Shown here: in pieces, positions 1-13,562 of the stretch
How the letters are laid out: each line of letters begins with the position of its first letter
Position numbering within the stretch: the stretch's first letter is position 1
From: Ilyonectria destructans
Taxonomy: Eukaryota > Ascomycota > Sordariomycetes > Hypocreales > Nectriaceae
Assembly: GCA_020740775.1 (NCBI GenBank)
Contig: JAHEWK010000007.1
Span: 1,674,001 to 1,738,000 of the forward strand
Direction: 5' to 3'
Length of the DNA stretch: 64,000 nucleotides
Position numbers and translations under genes: made by a program
The notes under the pieces: model-generated
The model's database searches: none
What the model was told of the DNA's origin: nothing
Seen by the model: only the letters and a program-made list of their open reading frames with translations

Positions 1-705
1 ATTATTTTAATATAATTATAATAATAAAAAAAGATACTTTTAATTTTAGCTTTTTTTATTAATTTATATAGTAGCTTTTAGAGTATATTAATAGCTCTTA
101 CTGCCTTTTTAATTTAATCTTACTATAAATTAAAATTATAAAGATTATAATCTTATTACTAAAGAGTTTTTACTATATAGAGAAAATTTACTCCATATAT
201 TATAGATTAAAAGAATTTATAGCTATTACTTTAATAGATATTATTTATTTTAAATACTTAAAGTAAATTAATTAATATTTTCTTTAGAAAGTTTAATTTT
301 AATATAAAATTCTTATTATTTTTTATTATATTACTCTAGCTATCTATAAGTTCTTTAGTAATTTATATTAAATTATAAATATTACTTCTAACTTCTTAAT
401 ATAAATATTATTAAGTATAGATTTTAAATAAATAATATTTAGAATATCTAAAATTAAATTAATTACTAATATTTTTAATTATTTATATTAAATATAGAGT
501 TTTCTATTTAAATAGCAGCTAAAGCTATATTTTATTAGAAGATTAAATTTATTACTAATAATATCTATAAGAATAAAAATGATTAAAATTAAACTTTTTT
601 TTTATTTAAAGATAACTATTAGTTAAAATTTTACTTTAGGTTTTTACTATTAAATTTTAAGTAGTTTTAATTATATTTCTTATTATAATTAAAAATAAAA
701 TAATT
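1..705. repeat. Dispersed repeat, left copy (partner at 14.33-15.05 kb)
   Basis: The first 700 bases align directly, at clearly visible identity, with 14,330-15,054. Shared landmarks include the run around 55-120 matching 14,395-14,455. The element extends beyond the left edge of the window. It lies on the low-coordinate side of a minus-strand gypsy pol remnant, so it may be part of that retrotransposon, but I cannot show an LTR pair. Confidence 0.6.
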
Positions 706-2099
706 TAAAAAAAATTATAATATTAAATAAAAAGAATAAAAATAAAAAAAAATCTAGATTTTTTTTTACTTTTTATTAAAATTTATATTATTATATTTTT
801 TAATTATTAGCTATTTAAAAATAAGTAGATTTAAATTCTAATTATAGAGGTTTTTTCTTATAGATATTAATAGTTTTTTTTTATATATTTTAATACTAAT
901 TAAATTTTAATTTTTAATTTTAATTAATTAGTTATTAAAGCTTTTTATAGTCTTTTTATTTTATTAGTAATTTCTTATTTTATAATCTTTCTTTTAGATA
1001 ATTATATTTTTATTTAAATTTTATAGCTAGTTTAATATACTTTTTAATTAATCTTTATATATTTTTTATATTATTTTTAGTAATCTACTAATTATACTCT
1101 AATAGTTAGTTTTTTTATTTAATTAAAAAGTAATTTACTTTTTATTTTTATTATTTATTTTTTATTTTTTTTATTTTTTACTAAAAGTTAATTTCTTTAA
1201 GATTTAAAATTAATAGTAATTTAAATTAATTTTAATTCTTAAGATATTAGAATTTTAAAAGGCTAATATAGAATATATTATAAATATAACTATATTTATT
1301 TAAAAAGGCTAAATAATATATTTATAATTTAATTTTCTTAAGAATTTAAAATAAATTAATTCTTTTTAATATTAATTTATATTTTTCTTTTTTAATATTA
1401 AGGTTTTTTATTATAAGATTAATTAGACTGCTAGTTATAGAAGAAATATTCTTATATTATTTATTATGATTATCTATCTATCTTTTTATAGCTTTTTTTT
1501 AATACTCTTTAAGATTTTTATATAATTCTTTAAAATAAGATATTTTTATATTAGCTTTTAGTATTCTCCTTTTAAATATATTATTCTTAATATATAAATT
1601 TAAATTAAAAAAATAGTCTATTAAGATTTTAAAAAAAAAGAATTTAATTATATTATTTTTAATATTATTATATATATATTATACTAACTATAATAATACT
1701 ATCTAATTATTTTATTATTTATTAATAAAATATCTTAAGTAATATTTTAAAATTTAATTTATTCTTTCTATTTATCTATTAATTTATAGATAAAATACTA
1801 TTAAAAGGTATTTTTTAATATTACTTTAATAGTATAATTTAAATTAAAAGTTATTTATAAATATTAAATCTTTATTACTTATAATTTCTATAGAGAATTT
1901 ATATTTTAATTTAATTTTATTATAGAAAAATTCTATTAGCTTTATTATATTAATTATTATTTAAATAGAAAGAAATACTATATACTTTATATATTAGTTA
2001 ATTATTATTAAAATTATATTAATTCTTTTTTCTTTTTATTAAATTAATAGAAATTCTATAATAAAATCTATTAAAATTTCTTATTAAAATTAATTTAAT

Positions 2100-2145
2100 A
2101 TTAAAAATAATATAAACTTATTAAAAATAATATAAACTTATTAAA
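2100..2145. repeat. 20-bp direct duplication
   Basis: A segment of 20 bases reading ataatataaacttattaaaa is present twice in tandem within RIP-mutated sequence. It looks like a small local duplication and has no evident function. Confidence 0.6.
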
Positions 2146-3229
2146 AAGTTTATACCTTTTTACTATAGCTTCTTAATAGACTGTATATATTTATATTTAA
2201 TTTTTAATATTTTTATTTATTTCTATTTAGTAGAAATATTTTTAAAAAAAAAATCAATTTTAGAATAGCTAGTAAATAGATTATTATAATATAGTTATAG
2301 AAGAATATACTTTATAGCCTCTTTATTTAGAATAAATAACTATTACTTATAATAGAATAATCTATTTTTAATAGATTAAAATTTACTTTTTTTAATTATT
2401 ATTATAGAGTTATTTTTCTTTTAATATTATATCTTTAGATTTTTATTCTAAAGGAATTAAATTAACTTTATAATTAAATAGAATACTACTATTTTATAAA
2501 TCTCTTTTTAAAATATAATCTTTTTAGCTATTAGAAAAAAGATAGATAGCTTATAGTTTATTTTTTTAAACTTAATAAATTTAATTTTTTAGAGTTAATT
2601 TATTTAATATACTCTCTAGAGAATTTATAGATAAATTCTTTTTATTCTTATTAATATTCTCTTAATTTTAAACTTTTTATTTTATTTAATTAAAATTCTT
2701 TTTATACTTTAGAATTTAAATTATTTTAATTTTAACTAATTAATATTTTAATTAGTTAAATAATTTAATATTTAGAGGCTTTTTATTTTTAAATTTAAGC
2801 TATTTTAATAGATTATTAGCTGGATTTATCTTTTTAAATTTATATTTTATTATAAAATTATAGAATATAAGATAGATATACTATTTAATCTACCTACTAT
2901 TAAATCTAAAAGTTTTTATAAAATTTTATAAATTAAAATAATTACTTAAGATTTTAATAGAAATTATAGCCTTTTTAAGATAGTATTATTAATATTTACA
3001 TAACTTTATAAAAGCTATTAATTTCTAATTTAGAGTATTATATTCTAATTTAAACTTTTTAAATTTTTATAACTAAAAGATAAAAAAAATAGTATAATTC
3101 TTATTTATTAAGCTGGAAAGTAATTCTAACTATTATAAATCTAAAGGTATTAATCTTTAAGTAAATAGAAAGAAATAGATTATAATACCTTAAGAGTAAT
3201 ATTTTTTAAAAAGCTTAAATAAGCCAGTA

Positions 3230-3640
3230 AAATATTTATTTTTTAATCTTATTTAGTAAAATATATTTTAATTTCTTCTTATTTATATTTTCCTTTAGTA
3301 AATTACTTAAAAGTATAGTAATCTCTAAATATCTATAGATAAATCTATAATAGAAATTATAAAATTCTAGAAATATCTAAATCTCTTAAAAGATTTTAAA
3401 TTCTTTTTATTTAGCTATTATTTAGACTCTCTTAAAATCTATTAATATCTTTTTATTTAAGAGGATAAATTTAAGATATTTTACTTTATATTAATAGAAG
3501 AAGTATTTAGATTATTTAGTAAAAAGTTTAATTTTATAAAGTTAATTAAGTACTTATTAAAGATATTTTATATAAAAATTCTAATTCTTTAAAAAGATAA
3601 AAATATTATTTAGATAAATTATATAAATAGTATTTAGTAG
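3230..3640 (-). mobile_element. Decayed Ty3/gypsy pol (RT/RNase H junction)
   Basis: On the minus strand around 3,338-3,373 the translation reads FLEFYNFYYRFI. This matches the highly conserved gypsy motif FLGFxNFYRRFI that follows the reverse transcriptase, with G-to-E and R-to-Y changes of the kind RIP produces. The frame continues with a recognisable ITILLSNLLK (family ItiPLsnLLK). Stops occur on both sides, so this is a dead copy. The integrase should lie at lower coordinates, but I did not resolve it. Confidence 0.7.
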
Positions 3641-3661
3641 GCTCTATAGAGCCTAATAAAT

Positions 3662-3845
3662 ATTAAGAAAGTACTATTAGACTTATATTAAGTATTAATT
3701 TAACCTATTAATATACTAAATATAATAGGCTTATAGAGGTAACTTAAGATTTAACTCTATTTCTATTTAATATTAGCTCTATCTTATTATATAATAAATA
3801 CCTAGAGAAAATTAAAATAATAAGAAAAACCCAGAATAAATAAAA
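3662..3845 (-). repeat. E2 body fragment without tRNA head
   Basis: This segment matches the body part of the tRNA-headed SINE E2 (7,385-7,560 on the same strand; 24,680-24,859 inverted), starting at the taagaaagtactatta end. The tRNA-like head that should follow is missing. Instead the sequence passes directly into an E3 repeat at about 3,846. Confidence 0.65.
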
Positions 3846-4072
3846 TATAAGAATACCAGCAAATTACTACTAGAATCTATTAAAATTAGCCTATAAGCTT
3901 AAGCTTTAAGTAGGCCTACTTAAAGCTAGAGATTAATATAAAATAGAAGAAATAAGTTTCTAGAAATAGACTTATTAAATTAAAATCTAATTATACTACT
4001 TTATCTATCTTAAGTTCTATTTCTTTTCTAATTATAGCTTTTAGCTGCTATCTCTTATAATTCTTTAACTTT
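3846..4072 (+). repeat. Dispersed repeat E3
   Basis: A copy of the roughly 230-bp repeat running from ataccagcaaattactac to agctgctatctcttat. Other copies are at 8,105-8,345, 20,605-20,824, 32,229-32,455 (inverted) and 48,606-48,722 (inverted, partial). The two ends are loosely inverted (ataagaataccagc against ataagaaatagcagc). In two cases E3 forms the end of element X, so it may be the terminal part of X rather than an independent MITE. Confidence 0.65.
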
Positions 4073-5194
4073 TATTTCTTTTAAAAGATTAATATAGAAA
4101 TATAAAATAAAAAAGATTATATAAATATCTGCCTAAATTAAAACTTTAGTAAAATCTAACTAATTAATTATTAAGTTCAGTCTAAATAAGCTATAGTAAT
4201 TCTTTATAGACTCTATAAAGGTCTTATTAGCTAATAAAAATAAAAATAAAAAATAAGATTCTATTAAGTAATTAATTATAGAAGAGGTAATAATTATAGA
4301 AGAGGTAATAATTAGATAAAAATACTAAATATAAAGTCTATTAGAAGACTTTAAGTTTATTAGAAATAGCTTTTAGTTAGAAATATTAAACCTCTAGTAG
4401 AATTAGAAAAACCTTTAGAGATATTTTAAAGCTAGCTTATATAATTTAAATTTAATAATAATAATAAAAAATTATAACTATAGATACTATAGAATCTAAT
4501 TAAGATCTCTATAAGATAAATATTATAAGAATTAAAAGAATACTTTAATTTAGATACTTTAAGGCTTACTATAGTAATAAGTAGCTTATTTAAAAATACT
4601 ATATAGTATTACTAAAAGACTATAAATTTTATATTAAGAATATAAAAAACCTCTAGCTTATAACTATAAGCTTCTATTTAATAAAGCTATTAATATTAAG
4701 GTTAATAATTAGATTTATATAATTAAATCTAATAATAATCTCTAATTAGGCTTATTAGCAGTATATTAAATTAAATAGATAATAACTAATTCTACTATTA
4801 TATAATATAGATATAATAGTAGAATTATATTAAGAGATTAAGCTATTTAAAATCTATATAGAAGGATTTTTTAGTTTTTATTAGAAAATAATATATTAAT
4901 TTAGCTTTATATAAGTAATAACTTTATAATAAGCTTATAGAGTTTAGATAGATTAATAGATAAATACTAATAGAATACTTTACTATATAAAATTCTCTAT
5001 ATATCTTTCTTAATATAGTTAAATAGAAAAAAAGCCTTATTTTTATTTATTAATACTACTATAGATTAAAATAGTAATTAAAAAGTAAAATATACTAAAT
5101 AAAAATTAAGCTTAAAAGACTTTATAAAATAGTATATAAAGTAGAGTAATTATAAATATACTTTAATAGAAGTAGTAAATCTATATAAAATAAA

Positions 5195-5320
5195 AACTAT
5201 AAAAAAGGCTATTTTAATTAGATTTAAAAAAGCTTTAGAAAGTTTTTAAGCTCTAACTATAAAAAAGGCTATTTTAATTAGATTTAAAAAAGCTTTAGAA
5301 AGTTTTTAAGCTCTAACTAT
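5195..5320. repeat. Perfect 60-bp tandem duplication
   Basis: Bases 5,195-5,254 are repeated without a mismatch at 5,255-5,314, and the next six bases also match. The duplication sits inside heavily mutated DNA yet carries no differences. It therefore arose after the mutations, probably by replication slippage. Confidence 0.9.
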
Positions 5321-6299
5321 AAAAATAAAAATAGATAATTTTAAAGCTATTTTCTATTATAAAGCTACTTAAAAGGGGGGATATTATAAAATATAAACTT
5401 TAGATCTATAGATACTATACTATAGAGGTTAAATAGTAAGCTATTAATATAAAAAGCTAAAAGTAAGATTTCAGACTATATTTATTATAAATATAATAAG
5501 CTAGATTATTTTATAAGAGAATATAAAAAAGAGTATCTTTAGACTTTAAGAAATATTAGTAGATTTATAATAAATATCTAGAATATAGATACTTAAGTAA
5601 TAGAATTTAATTTATTAGAAAATAAGTAAGTATAAAGAGAAAATTAATTCTATCTATATTAAAAGGTAAAATAATATTAATTAATCTAACTATTAAGAAT
5701 AAAATATTACTATTAAATATCTATAAGGTAGAGAAAGTAAGTATAAATATAGCTATTTATATATAAGTAGATATTATTAATATCTATTTAATAAAGTAAT
5801 TAAACTTAAAGCTATAAGATAATTAATAGGCCTCTATCTGAAGAATATATAATAGGGAAATTATACTTTTAGGTTAAATATATTAATTAATATTCTCTCT
5901 AATTAATAATATAAACTATTTATATAAAATCTATTAGCTTTTTATAAAAGCAGATTAAAATAAGAATATTAATAATATATTTTTATTTTTATATTTAATA
6001 GAATAAGAAAATATTTAGATTATTATAGCTAAATATATTTAGTAGTATAAAATATTCTTTATTATTATCTTAAAAGACTTTATAAGAAAGATTATAGAAA
6101 ATAAATAGAAAGTATATATTTATTATACCTTAGGTATATTTTTATTAAATAAATATCTAATAGATATCTTTAATAAGAAATTAAAGATAATAATATTAAT
6201 ACTATTAAATAAATTAGAAAATAAAAAGAGAATATTTAATAAAAATATAGCTAAAATATTATTACTACTAAAAAAAGCTAAATATACTATTAATATTTA

Positions 6300-6565
6300 A
6301 AAAGATAAAAAAACTGCTATATAGACTGATTTATCTATTAAATAGAGATTAATATAAAATATTAAAATAATATATTAATAAAAACCTAATAAATAGCTAT
6401 ATTATAAAGTTAATAAATAAGATAGAATTCTCTATTATATTTATACCTAAAAAGAATAAATTAATTTAATTATATATAGACTACTAAAGATTAAATATTA
6501 TTACTATTAAGAATTAATATTTTTTTTCTTTTATTAGAGATTTATTAAATTAATTTTTTAAAATA
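6300..6565 (+). mobile_element. Decayed Ty3/gypsy reverse transcriptase, N-terminal part
   Basis: On the plus strand, 6,425-6,520 translates to LILFIPKKNKLI, a stop, LYIDY, a stop, then RLNIITIKN. This matches the gypsy RT pattern (vlFVpKKdGklRlcvDYRgLNaiTiKNrYPLP). Internal stops sit where CGA or TGG codons would have been hit by RIP. The similarity fades after about 6,560, where a differently oriented copia remnant begins. The junction is therefore a transposon-in-transposon or rearrangement boundary. Confidence 0.72.
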
Positions 6566-6599
6566 AAGTAAATTCTAATATTAAATTGAATTTTAATTA

Positions 6600-7110
6600 A
6601 AAGACTGTAGAGATCTTAATAATCTCAGTTTTATATATAAAAGTTTTTTTTTCTTCTATATATATATTAATTCTTTATTCTTTAGTTAGATAAAATTTCT
6701 ATTAAAGTTATATAATTCTTCTATTAAAAAGATTATTTATAGCTTTATTTTAAATCTAGCTACTTTTAATTTAATTTCTTTTTACTCTATAAATATCTTT
6801 ATATTAATATTTAAAGTATTATCTATATATATTACTATAATACTAAATAAATCTTTACTTTAGTATATAATTATTAAATAGAAGTTAAAAAAAAAGTATT
6901 TTATTTCTAATTTTATCTAATAGTACTTACTATATATTATATATTAGTATAAATATATTTTTACTAATCTATAAAGAGGCTTTTTAACCTTTAGAATTAT
7001 TCCCTTAGGGTATTTTTCTTTTAGCTTAAATAGAAGCTTTAAGTATATAATTCAGTTTAAAAGAGTAATAAATTAAGTATATACTTAGGAAATATTCTAT
7101 ACTATTATTT
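6600..7110 (-). mobile_element. Decayed Ty1/copia reverse transcriptase
   Basis: On the minus strand near 6,960-7,060 the translation includes YPKGIILKVKKPLYRLV, which matches the copia RT segment LPEGtILKVvKPLYGvpEAG. Further downstream on that strand it gives IVIYIDNTLNINIKIFIE, matching the catalytic region ivglqtDDTLilade with D-to-N changes. The copy is interrupted by stops and is dead. Its orientation is opposite to the gypsy RT just to its left. Confidence 0.68.
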
Positions 7111-7384
7111 TATTTCTTTATTTTCTAAGTATTAAAATTAAAATTAAAATAGTCTATTAGCTAGCTTTTTAAATAGTTAAAGCCTAAATTAAAATAGTAA
7201 TTTTAATAAGTTTAGCTGCTATTTAAAATTCCTTAAAATTAAGATTTATATTAATATTATATAATATAATATTTAGAGGTTATAAATAGATATTAATTTA
7301 ATATTTCTTAAGCTTCTTTTAGATCTTTTTAGTAGAAATACTCTAAAGAAATTTAATTATTTAGAGATTTATATCTATATCTAT

Positions 7385-7841
7385 TAAGAAAGTACTATTA
7401 GGCTTATATTAAGTGCTAATTTAACCTATTAGTATACTAAATATAGCAGGCTTATAGAGGCAACTTAAAGTTTAACTTTATTTCTATTTAATACTAGCTC
7501 TATCTTATTATATAATAAATACCTAAAGAAGATTAAAATAATAAGGAAAACCCAGAATAAATAAAAAACCCTATACTCCAATTAATTCTAGACTCTACTA
7601 ATTAGTATATACTGGTAATTAGTTTCTATATTAATTCTAAATAGACTACTTTAGATTTAATTGGGTGGTATCTAAATTTTAGGTTATATAATAAGTATAT
7701 AACCCCCCTATTTATTATAAGGAAGGTATAGGTCTTTTATATTTTACTAAAAATTAAGAATTTACCTTTCGCTGGATTTAAATTAATAACCTCTATAGAG
7801 ATATAGGGGGCTTTAGGATGCTAACTACTATACTATAAAGG
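7385..7841 (-). mobile_element. tRNA-derived SINE E2, copy 1
   Basis: This is an inverted copy of the element at 24,410-24,859, with similar length (about 457 bp). Its tRNA-like head lies at the high-coordinate end (7,740-7,840), with A-box-like and B-box-like stretches on the minus strand. Flanking direct repeats of 15 bp (tatatctatatctat at 7,370-7,384 and 7,842-7,856) mark the target-site duplication. Parts of it keep more C and G than the surroundings. Confidence 0.75.
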
Positions 7842-8104
7842 TATATCTATATCTATAATATAAAAAGTTAGCTTTTTATTAAGATATATTATATTAATAA
7901 AAATCTTATAGTTAAAATCTATATTATATTATAATATAAACTTAAATTATTATTCTAGTAGTCTCTTAATTTAATAGTAATAATATAATTTACAGATTAA
8001 TTTAAGGGTATTTTAATCTATATTATAACTAGCTCTTATAAGTAGTACCTTAAGTTTTCTAATAGATATATATCTAAAGTAATAGTATAATTATCTTAAT
8101 TCTA

Positions 8105-8345
8105 TCTCTATAAAGTAGCTTATTATTTATAAAAATACCAGCAGATTACTATTAAAACTCTTTAGAATTAGCCTATAAGCTTAAGCTTTAAGTAGGCTTA
8201 CTTAAGATTAGAAATTAATATAAAATAGAGAGATAAGCCTTTAGAAATAGACTTATTAAGTTAAAGTCTAATTATATTACTCTATCTACCTTAAGTTCTA
8301 TTTTCTTTTTAATTTAGGCCTTTAGCTTCTATTTCTTATATTATT
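8105..8345 (+). repeat. Dispersed repeat E3
   Basis: Second plus-strand copy of E3, from taccagcagattactatta to agcttctatttcttat, closely similar to 3,846-4,072 and 20,605-20,824. No attached X element is evident here, which supports E3 moving or being retained independently (for example as a 5'-truncated end). Confidence 0.65.
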
Positions 8346-8349
8346 ATAC

Positions 8350-11300
8350 TGGCTACTTCTATATAGAACTACCTATAGCTATACTTTTAAATTACTAAAA
8401 TTTATATTCTAATCTACTTATTAATAAGCTTATTACTAATATTATTAAAAATAATCCCCTTATTATCTATATCTTTTAAGTAGAAAAAAAAAGAGATATT
8501 ACCCTCTATTATAAAGTAGGTAATTATACCTAATAGACTATTTACTAATAGAATTTCTAGGTATTTTATATAAAAACTATCTTTAAATTAAACTATATTA
8601 CTATTAGCCTTTAATTAATTAATTAAAAGCTATAGATAAATATCTATTAAGGTATATACTTAACTAGTTTCTATAGTAGAAATTACAGCTATATCTATAT
8701 TTAGTATTTATTCTTAGTAGATTTAATCTAAATATCTTCTAGTAGAGAATATTATTATCTTTTTAGCTATTTAATTAATTACTCTACTAATCTTTCTATT
8801 ATAGAGAGTTATAATTTAATAGTATACTGCTATTTAAAGTAATCTTTAAGTAATCTTTATTTTCTTACTATATTTATAGAGAAATACCTTTAGGTCTTTA
8901 GTCTCTATAAAGTATATTTTTAAATTAAAGTTAAATTAAATCTTTTACAGCTTATTTTTACTATTATTCTCTTTATTCTTTAAGTTATCTTTATATTCTA
9001 CTAGAAATACTATAAATATACTTTTTTTTAATAGAAATTCTTTATTCTTTTTTACTTTTTTTTTAACTTTTTTTATTTTTTAATTATATAGTTACTTAAT
9101 TAATAGCTGATTTTTCTATAGATAAAGTATTTTACTTTTTATACTATAGTATATTCTGCCTATTAATTTACTAAATTAAATATACTTTAGGTTTATAAGT
9201 CTCCTTAATAGTAATTATAATCTATAAAGAATTAGCTTATATTATAAAGATTATAACTTTTACTTATAATTATAGAGAATTATAATTATAAATATAACTA
9301 CTTAAATCTCTATATTAATATATAGAGTATAAATTTAAACTTCTTTATATTTTTATAGACTCTAATTATAATAAAAATAAATTAATTTTCTACTATAAAA
9401 CTTATATTAAAAGTCTATTAGTATTTTTTTAACTTCCTAAGTAATTAATTTAGTACTTTATAATTTATACTAATTAAATTTAATATCTTTATTAATAGAA
9501 ATATAATTATTATTTAGTTAGTATAATAATATTTCTAATTAATTTCTATCTTAAAATAGTTATAAATTACCTAATATATCTTAATAAATATTATATCTAG
9601 TTATATCTTATATAAATAGTAATTTAAAATAGCTGTATTAAGAATATAGTTAAATATAATATAAAACTATAATTTCTTAATATTAATACTTATATATATA
9701 TCAAAAAAGAATCTAACCTTCTTATTAAGAATATTATAGATCTTTTTAGTATAATTTATTTTCTTTTTTAAATCTTTATAAATTATACCAGTATAAATAC
9801 TAAAAGTAATTTATTTAGAATCTACTAAAGAGGAATCTTCTAGTAGGAATTAATATAATTTAATTTTAAAATAAAAATAGTAAGTTTCTATAATATTTAA
9901 TTAAATATCTTAAATTACTATAAAGGTAATAAACTTTAAATTTAGTATTTAAATATATAAAGGTAATATTATTATTTCTTCTTTATATAAATTGGAATTT
10001 CTTTATCTATATATTAATAGTATTTTTTTCTCTATAGAAATTATCTTTCTTTATTTAAAACTGATATAAATTAAGGCTATATTATATTAATTTTATACTC
10101 TATTTTCTTCTTACTATTATATAAGCTTTTAGTTTCTTATAACCTTCTTTTAATTATTCTAGCTGGAAAATAATTCCTATTAAGCTAAAATCTATTATAG
10201 TTCAGTAGGATTATTCTTTAGATTACTTATAGAATTACTATAGTAATTTTAAAAGTTATTAAGATTCTTTTTTAATTTTAATTTTATTATATTTCTACTA
10301 TTACTAGAATACTTATATCTTTAGAAGAAAGTTTAATTTATAATTTCTTAATATCTCTTCTATTTATTCTAAAGGATTATCTATAATTACTACCTCTACT
10401 AATATTATATTTATAGAGCTATTCTATCTATTTAAGTAGATTCTATAGAAAGTTAAATATCCTTTAAGCTCTTTTTATAGCTCTTATTAAAGTATCTAAA
10501 AGTATTCTTTTCTTTATTTTTTAAAGTTCTTTTAGAATTCCCTAAAAATTTAATAGTTAAGTAATTAACTATATAATATTTATTAGTTAAGAAGTTTTTT
10601 TAAGTATATAGATATTTTAATATTCTTCTATTATATTTATTCTGGGTATCTTATAGAGAAGGATTAAATTTAAATAGTTTAAAACCTTTAGAAGTAAATT
10701 AAAATTCTATACTTATTATAGTAGTATTTAGTTTACTTTAGATTCTAAGGGTATTAAACTGATAGATAACTTATTATTAGCTGTAGCTACTAATAGCTTT
10801 AAGAGTTCTTCTTAGTAGTTTCTCTATAGTTTTTTTAAATATTTAATTATATAATTAATTAGTCTTTAGTATATATATAATAGAGTATACTCTTTAGGCT
10901 TAATTTATAGATTATCTAAATTATCTTATTATTACTCTAATTATAGAAAGAGCTTAATTTAATTATAGAGATTTAGAATTTATATTTAAAACTTCTCTTT
11001 AGTTTTTATTAATTATAGTAAGATCTTTCTAATTATACTGGCTATACTTAATTATATTTCTAGAAATTTCCTTTTTTCTACCTTATAAATTTATATTATT
11101 AGATTTAATAATACTAATTAGTAATAATATATCTTTATATTAATATAGAAAAGTAATATATATAGATCTAACTAATTAGTCTTTTAATTAGTTTTATAAT
11201 CTTTTTATCTTTCTAAGGAATTTTACTATAGAAAGCTTCTGATATTTTCCTGGGATTTCCCTAAGTTATATATAGAACTATATATAACTTTCTTTAGGCT

Positions 11301-12640
11301 TTAATTAAGTCTATCTCTAGCTTCTTTATAGCTAAAAGCTGCTATAAGCTGTAAGAAACTAACAGAATATTTAATTATATAAAATAAGATTTCTATATTA
11401 AGATTATTAAGTATAAATAGTAATATTATAATTATAAAAATTAAATTTAAGCTTTAAGTAGAAAGTAATATATTTAGAGGTTTTTTTTTAGCTCTATTTA
11501 ATATTATTAAAAATATTAAAGCTATATAATATTCTTAAATAGTAAAGATAAATAGTAAATACTATATTTAGTATTAAAAGAAATAGTAGCTAAATAATAA
11601 GATTATTATATATTAATTTTTACTTAAAGTTTTAATTTAACTTTTTAACTTTAATTTACTATTTATAGTTAATAACTTTAAAGTAGAAATTTTATTTTAA
11701 GTAATAAAATATAAAAAAGATATCTTTATTATTAAGAGGCTTACTTTTCTTTTAAATTATTAAACTATTTAAATTTTTATTATAGCTATTATCTATCTAA
11801 CTTTATAAGATTTTACTAATATAAGCTAATATAATAAGCAATTAGAGATATTTAGATTAGTAGGTTATTAATAAGAATACCTAAAGAAAATCCAAATAAA
11901 ATTAAAAGAAAAAAGCAGAAACTATATAAAAGAGATATTAATTTTTACTTCTTTAGAGATTCTTTTTAGAAGTTAAAAAGACTATAAAAACTTAAGATAG
12001 CTAGAGAGTCTATTAAATTATTACCTTTATTTATTTAATCTCTATTTTTAATATCTCTTAGATATTAAATTACTGCAGATTCTATTAAAGTCTTACTAGT
12101 AGAATTTTCTATAACTAACTTAAGATTCTATTTAATAAAATACTTCTCTATTAGAAGATATAAGCTTTAAATCTATTTAACTTTATATATATAGTTTAGT
12201 ATAGCTTTAAGCTAACTATTTAATATATCTATATAATAATTTTCTATAGAGCTTTCTTAGGGTAAGTTAATAAGTTAGATATTATTTTTATCTCTTTTTA
12301 CTACTAAACTAAAAGTATTATAATTACCTTTTATATTAATATAATATTATCTACTAATATAATATTAATAGTAAAATAAAAAGAAGGAAATATTCAGTAT
12401 ATTTTAAATTTCTTTATAAATATAACCTTTTTAATCTATTAATAGTCTCTTTAAATAGAGCCTATTATTTAAGTATTTAATAAGATATTATATTAATTAT
12501 CTTTAGCTATAATTTCTTTTTTAATATTTTTTATAAATTAAATTTATAGAGAAATTAAATTATTTATATTAATTTATTATTTATTTAAATAGAAAAGGCT
12601 ACTTTATTAATATTAGCTAAAATCTTTAAAGTTAAATAGC
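8350..12640. other. RIP-mutated repeat debris, not assigned
   Basis: I see no open frame and no protein motif that I can name with confidence. One segment, about 11,150-11,420, is inverted relative to about 46,050-46,330; matching landmarks include the atatatagaactatatata area near 11,270 and its mirror near 46,160. The stretch therefore contains at least one more repeated element. Confidence 0.6.
11150..11420. repeat. Inverted-pair repeat (partner 46.05-46.33 kb)
   Basis: This segment reads as the reverse complement of 46,050-46,330, with long matching runs including ttaattaagtctatctctag-type sequence and the ccctaagttatatatag area. Protein coding is not recognisable. It may be one end of a larger element, because neighbouring stretches (12.64-12.96 and 46.85-47.3 kb) are also inverted partners. 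Confidence 0.6.
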
Positions 12641-13330
12641 TAATTACAGAGTAGTAGGTATTTATTAATATTATTAGTAAAAAGATATATAAGCTAGTAT
12701 AAATACTAATTAGTTAGAATATTAATTAAAGAGTAAATTTAAATAAGAGCTATTATAGATATTAAAGATTTTAAAATATTAAGTTAATTTATAGAATTTA
12801 TAGATTTAGTAAGGTTAAAATAAATTAAAAAAGTTAAATAGAATTTTAATGGAAAAAGAATAAAAGCAGCTTAAAACTTAAGTTTAAATTTTAATAACTA
12901 TAATATATATAATAAAAATAAAGTAAATTTAAATATTAAATTCCCTTATTAAAAGAGAAGTTAATATATAATAATTTTATTATTTAACTGCTATATCTTT
13001 TAATATAATTTAATGGTATAGTAGTTAATATTTCTAAAAGTTTTTATAATAATAATAAACTATAAATTTAAATTCTATTAAAATTAAACTTCTATTTTTT
13101 TAAAGTAATTATTATTACTCCCTCTAAATATATAACTAATTATATAATATTATATTATTAATTATAAAGAGATATAATAGCTAAATAATCTATAGAATAT
13201 TATAATATTATTATATATAGCTCTATATATTTATACTAATTAACTAATATATATATACTAATTAGACTTTAATTTAATTACTTAAATTTTAAGTTATTTA
13301 TTTAAGTTTAACTTTTATAGATATTATAAT
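12640..13330. repeat. Repeat Z, carrying two empty target sites
   Basis: This segment matches, inverted, 46,853 to about 47,300 (left part) and about 27,315-27,712 (right part). It preserves the uninterrupted target of E1 copy J: taactataatatat at 12,895-12,908 is the reverse complement of the duplication flanking J. A similar uninterrupted version of the target of copy G lies near 13,015-13,040. It therefore acts as an internal reference for both insertions. Confidence 0.7.
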
Positions 13331-13334
13331 ACTA

Positions 13335-13562
13335 ATAGGGGATATTATAATTTATAAGAAATTTAATAATAATAGTTAGATAGTAAAAAGATATATTTCT
13401 AATAATAATAAAATTAAAACTTATCTCTCTTCTTAATTAAAAGAGTAATACTATTTAATTATTTAAATTTTACCTTTTAGTTAATTAGTATATTAGCTAA
13501 CTATTAATTTCTTATTTACTACTAAATCTCTATATATTTTATTTATTATAAGATTCCTCTAT
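13335..13562 (+). repeat. Dispersed repeat E4
   Basis: A repeat of about 225 bp running from the actaataggggatattataa end to tttcttatttactacta. Further copies are at 15,365-15,592 (direct, inserted in E1 copy A) and 28,310-28,532 (inverted). No terminal inverted repeat is obvious and no coding capacity is visible. Confidence 0.65.
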
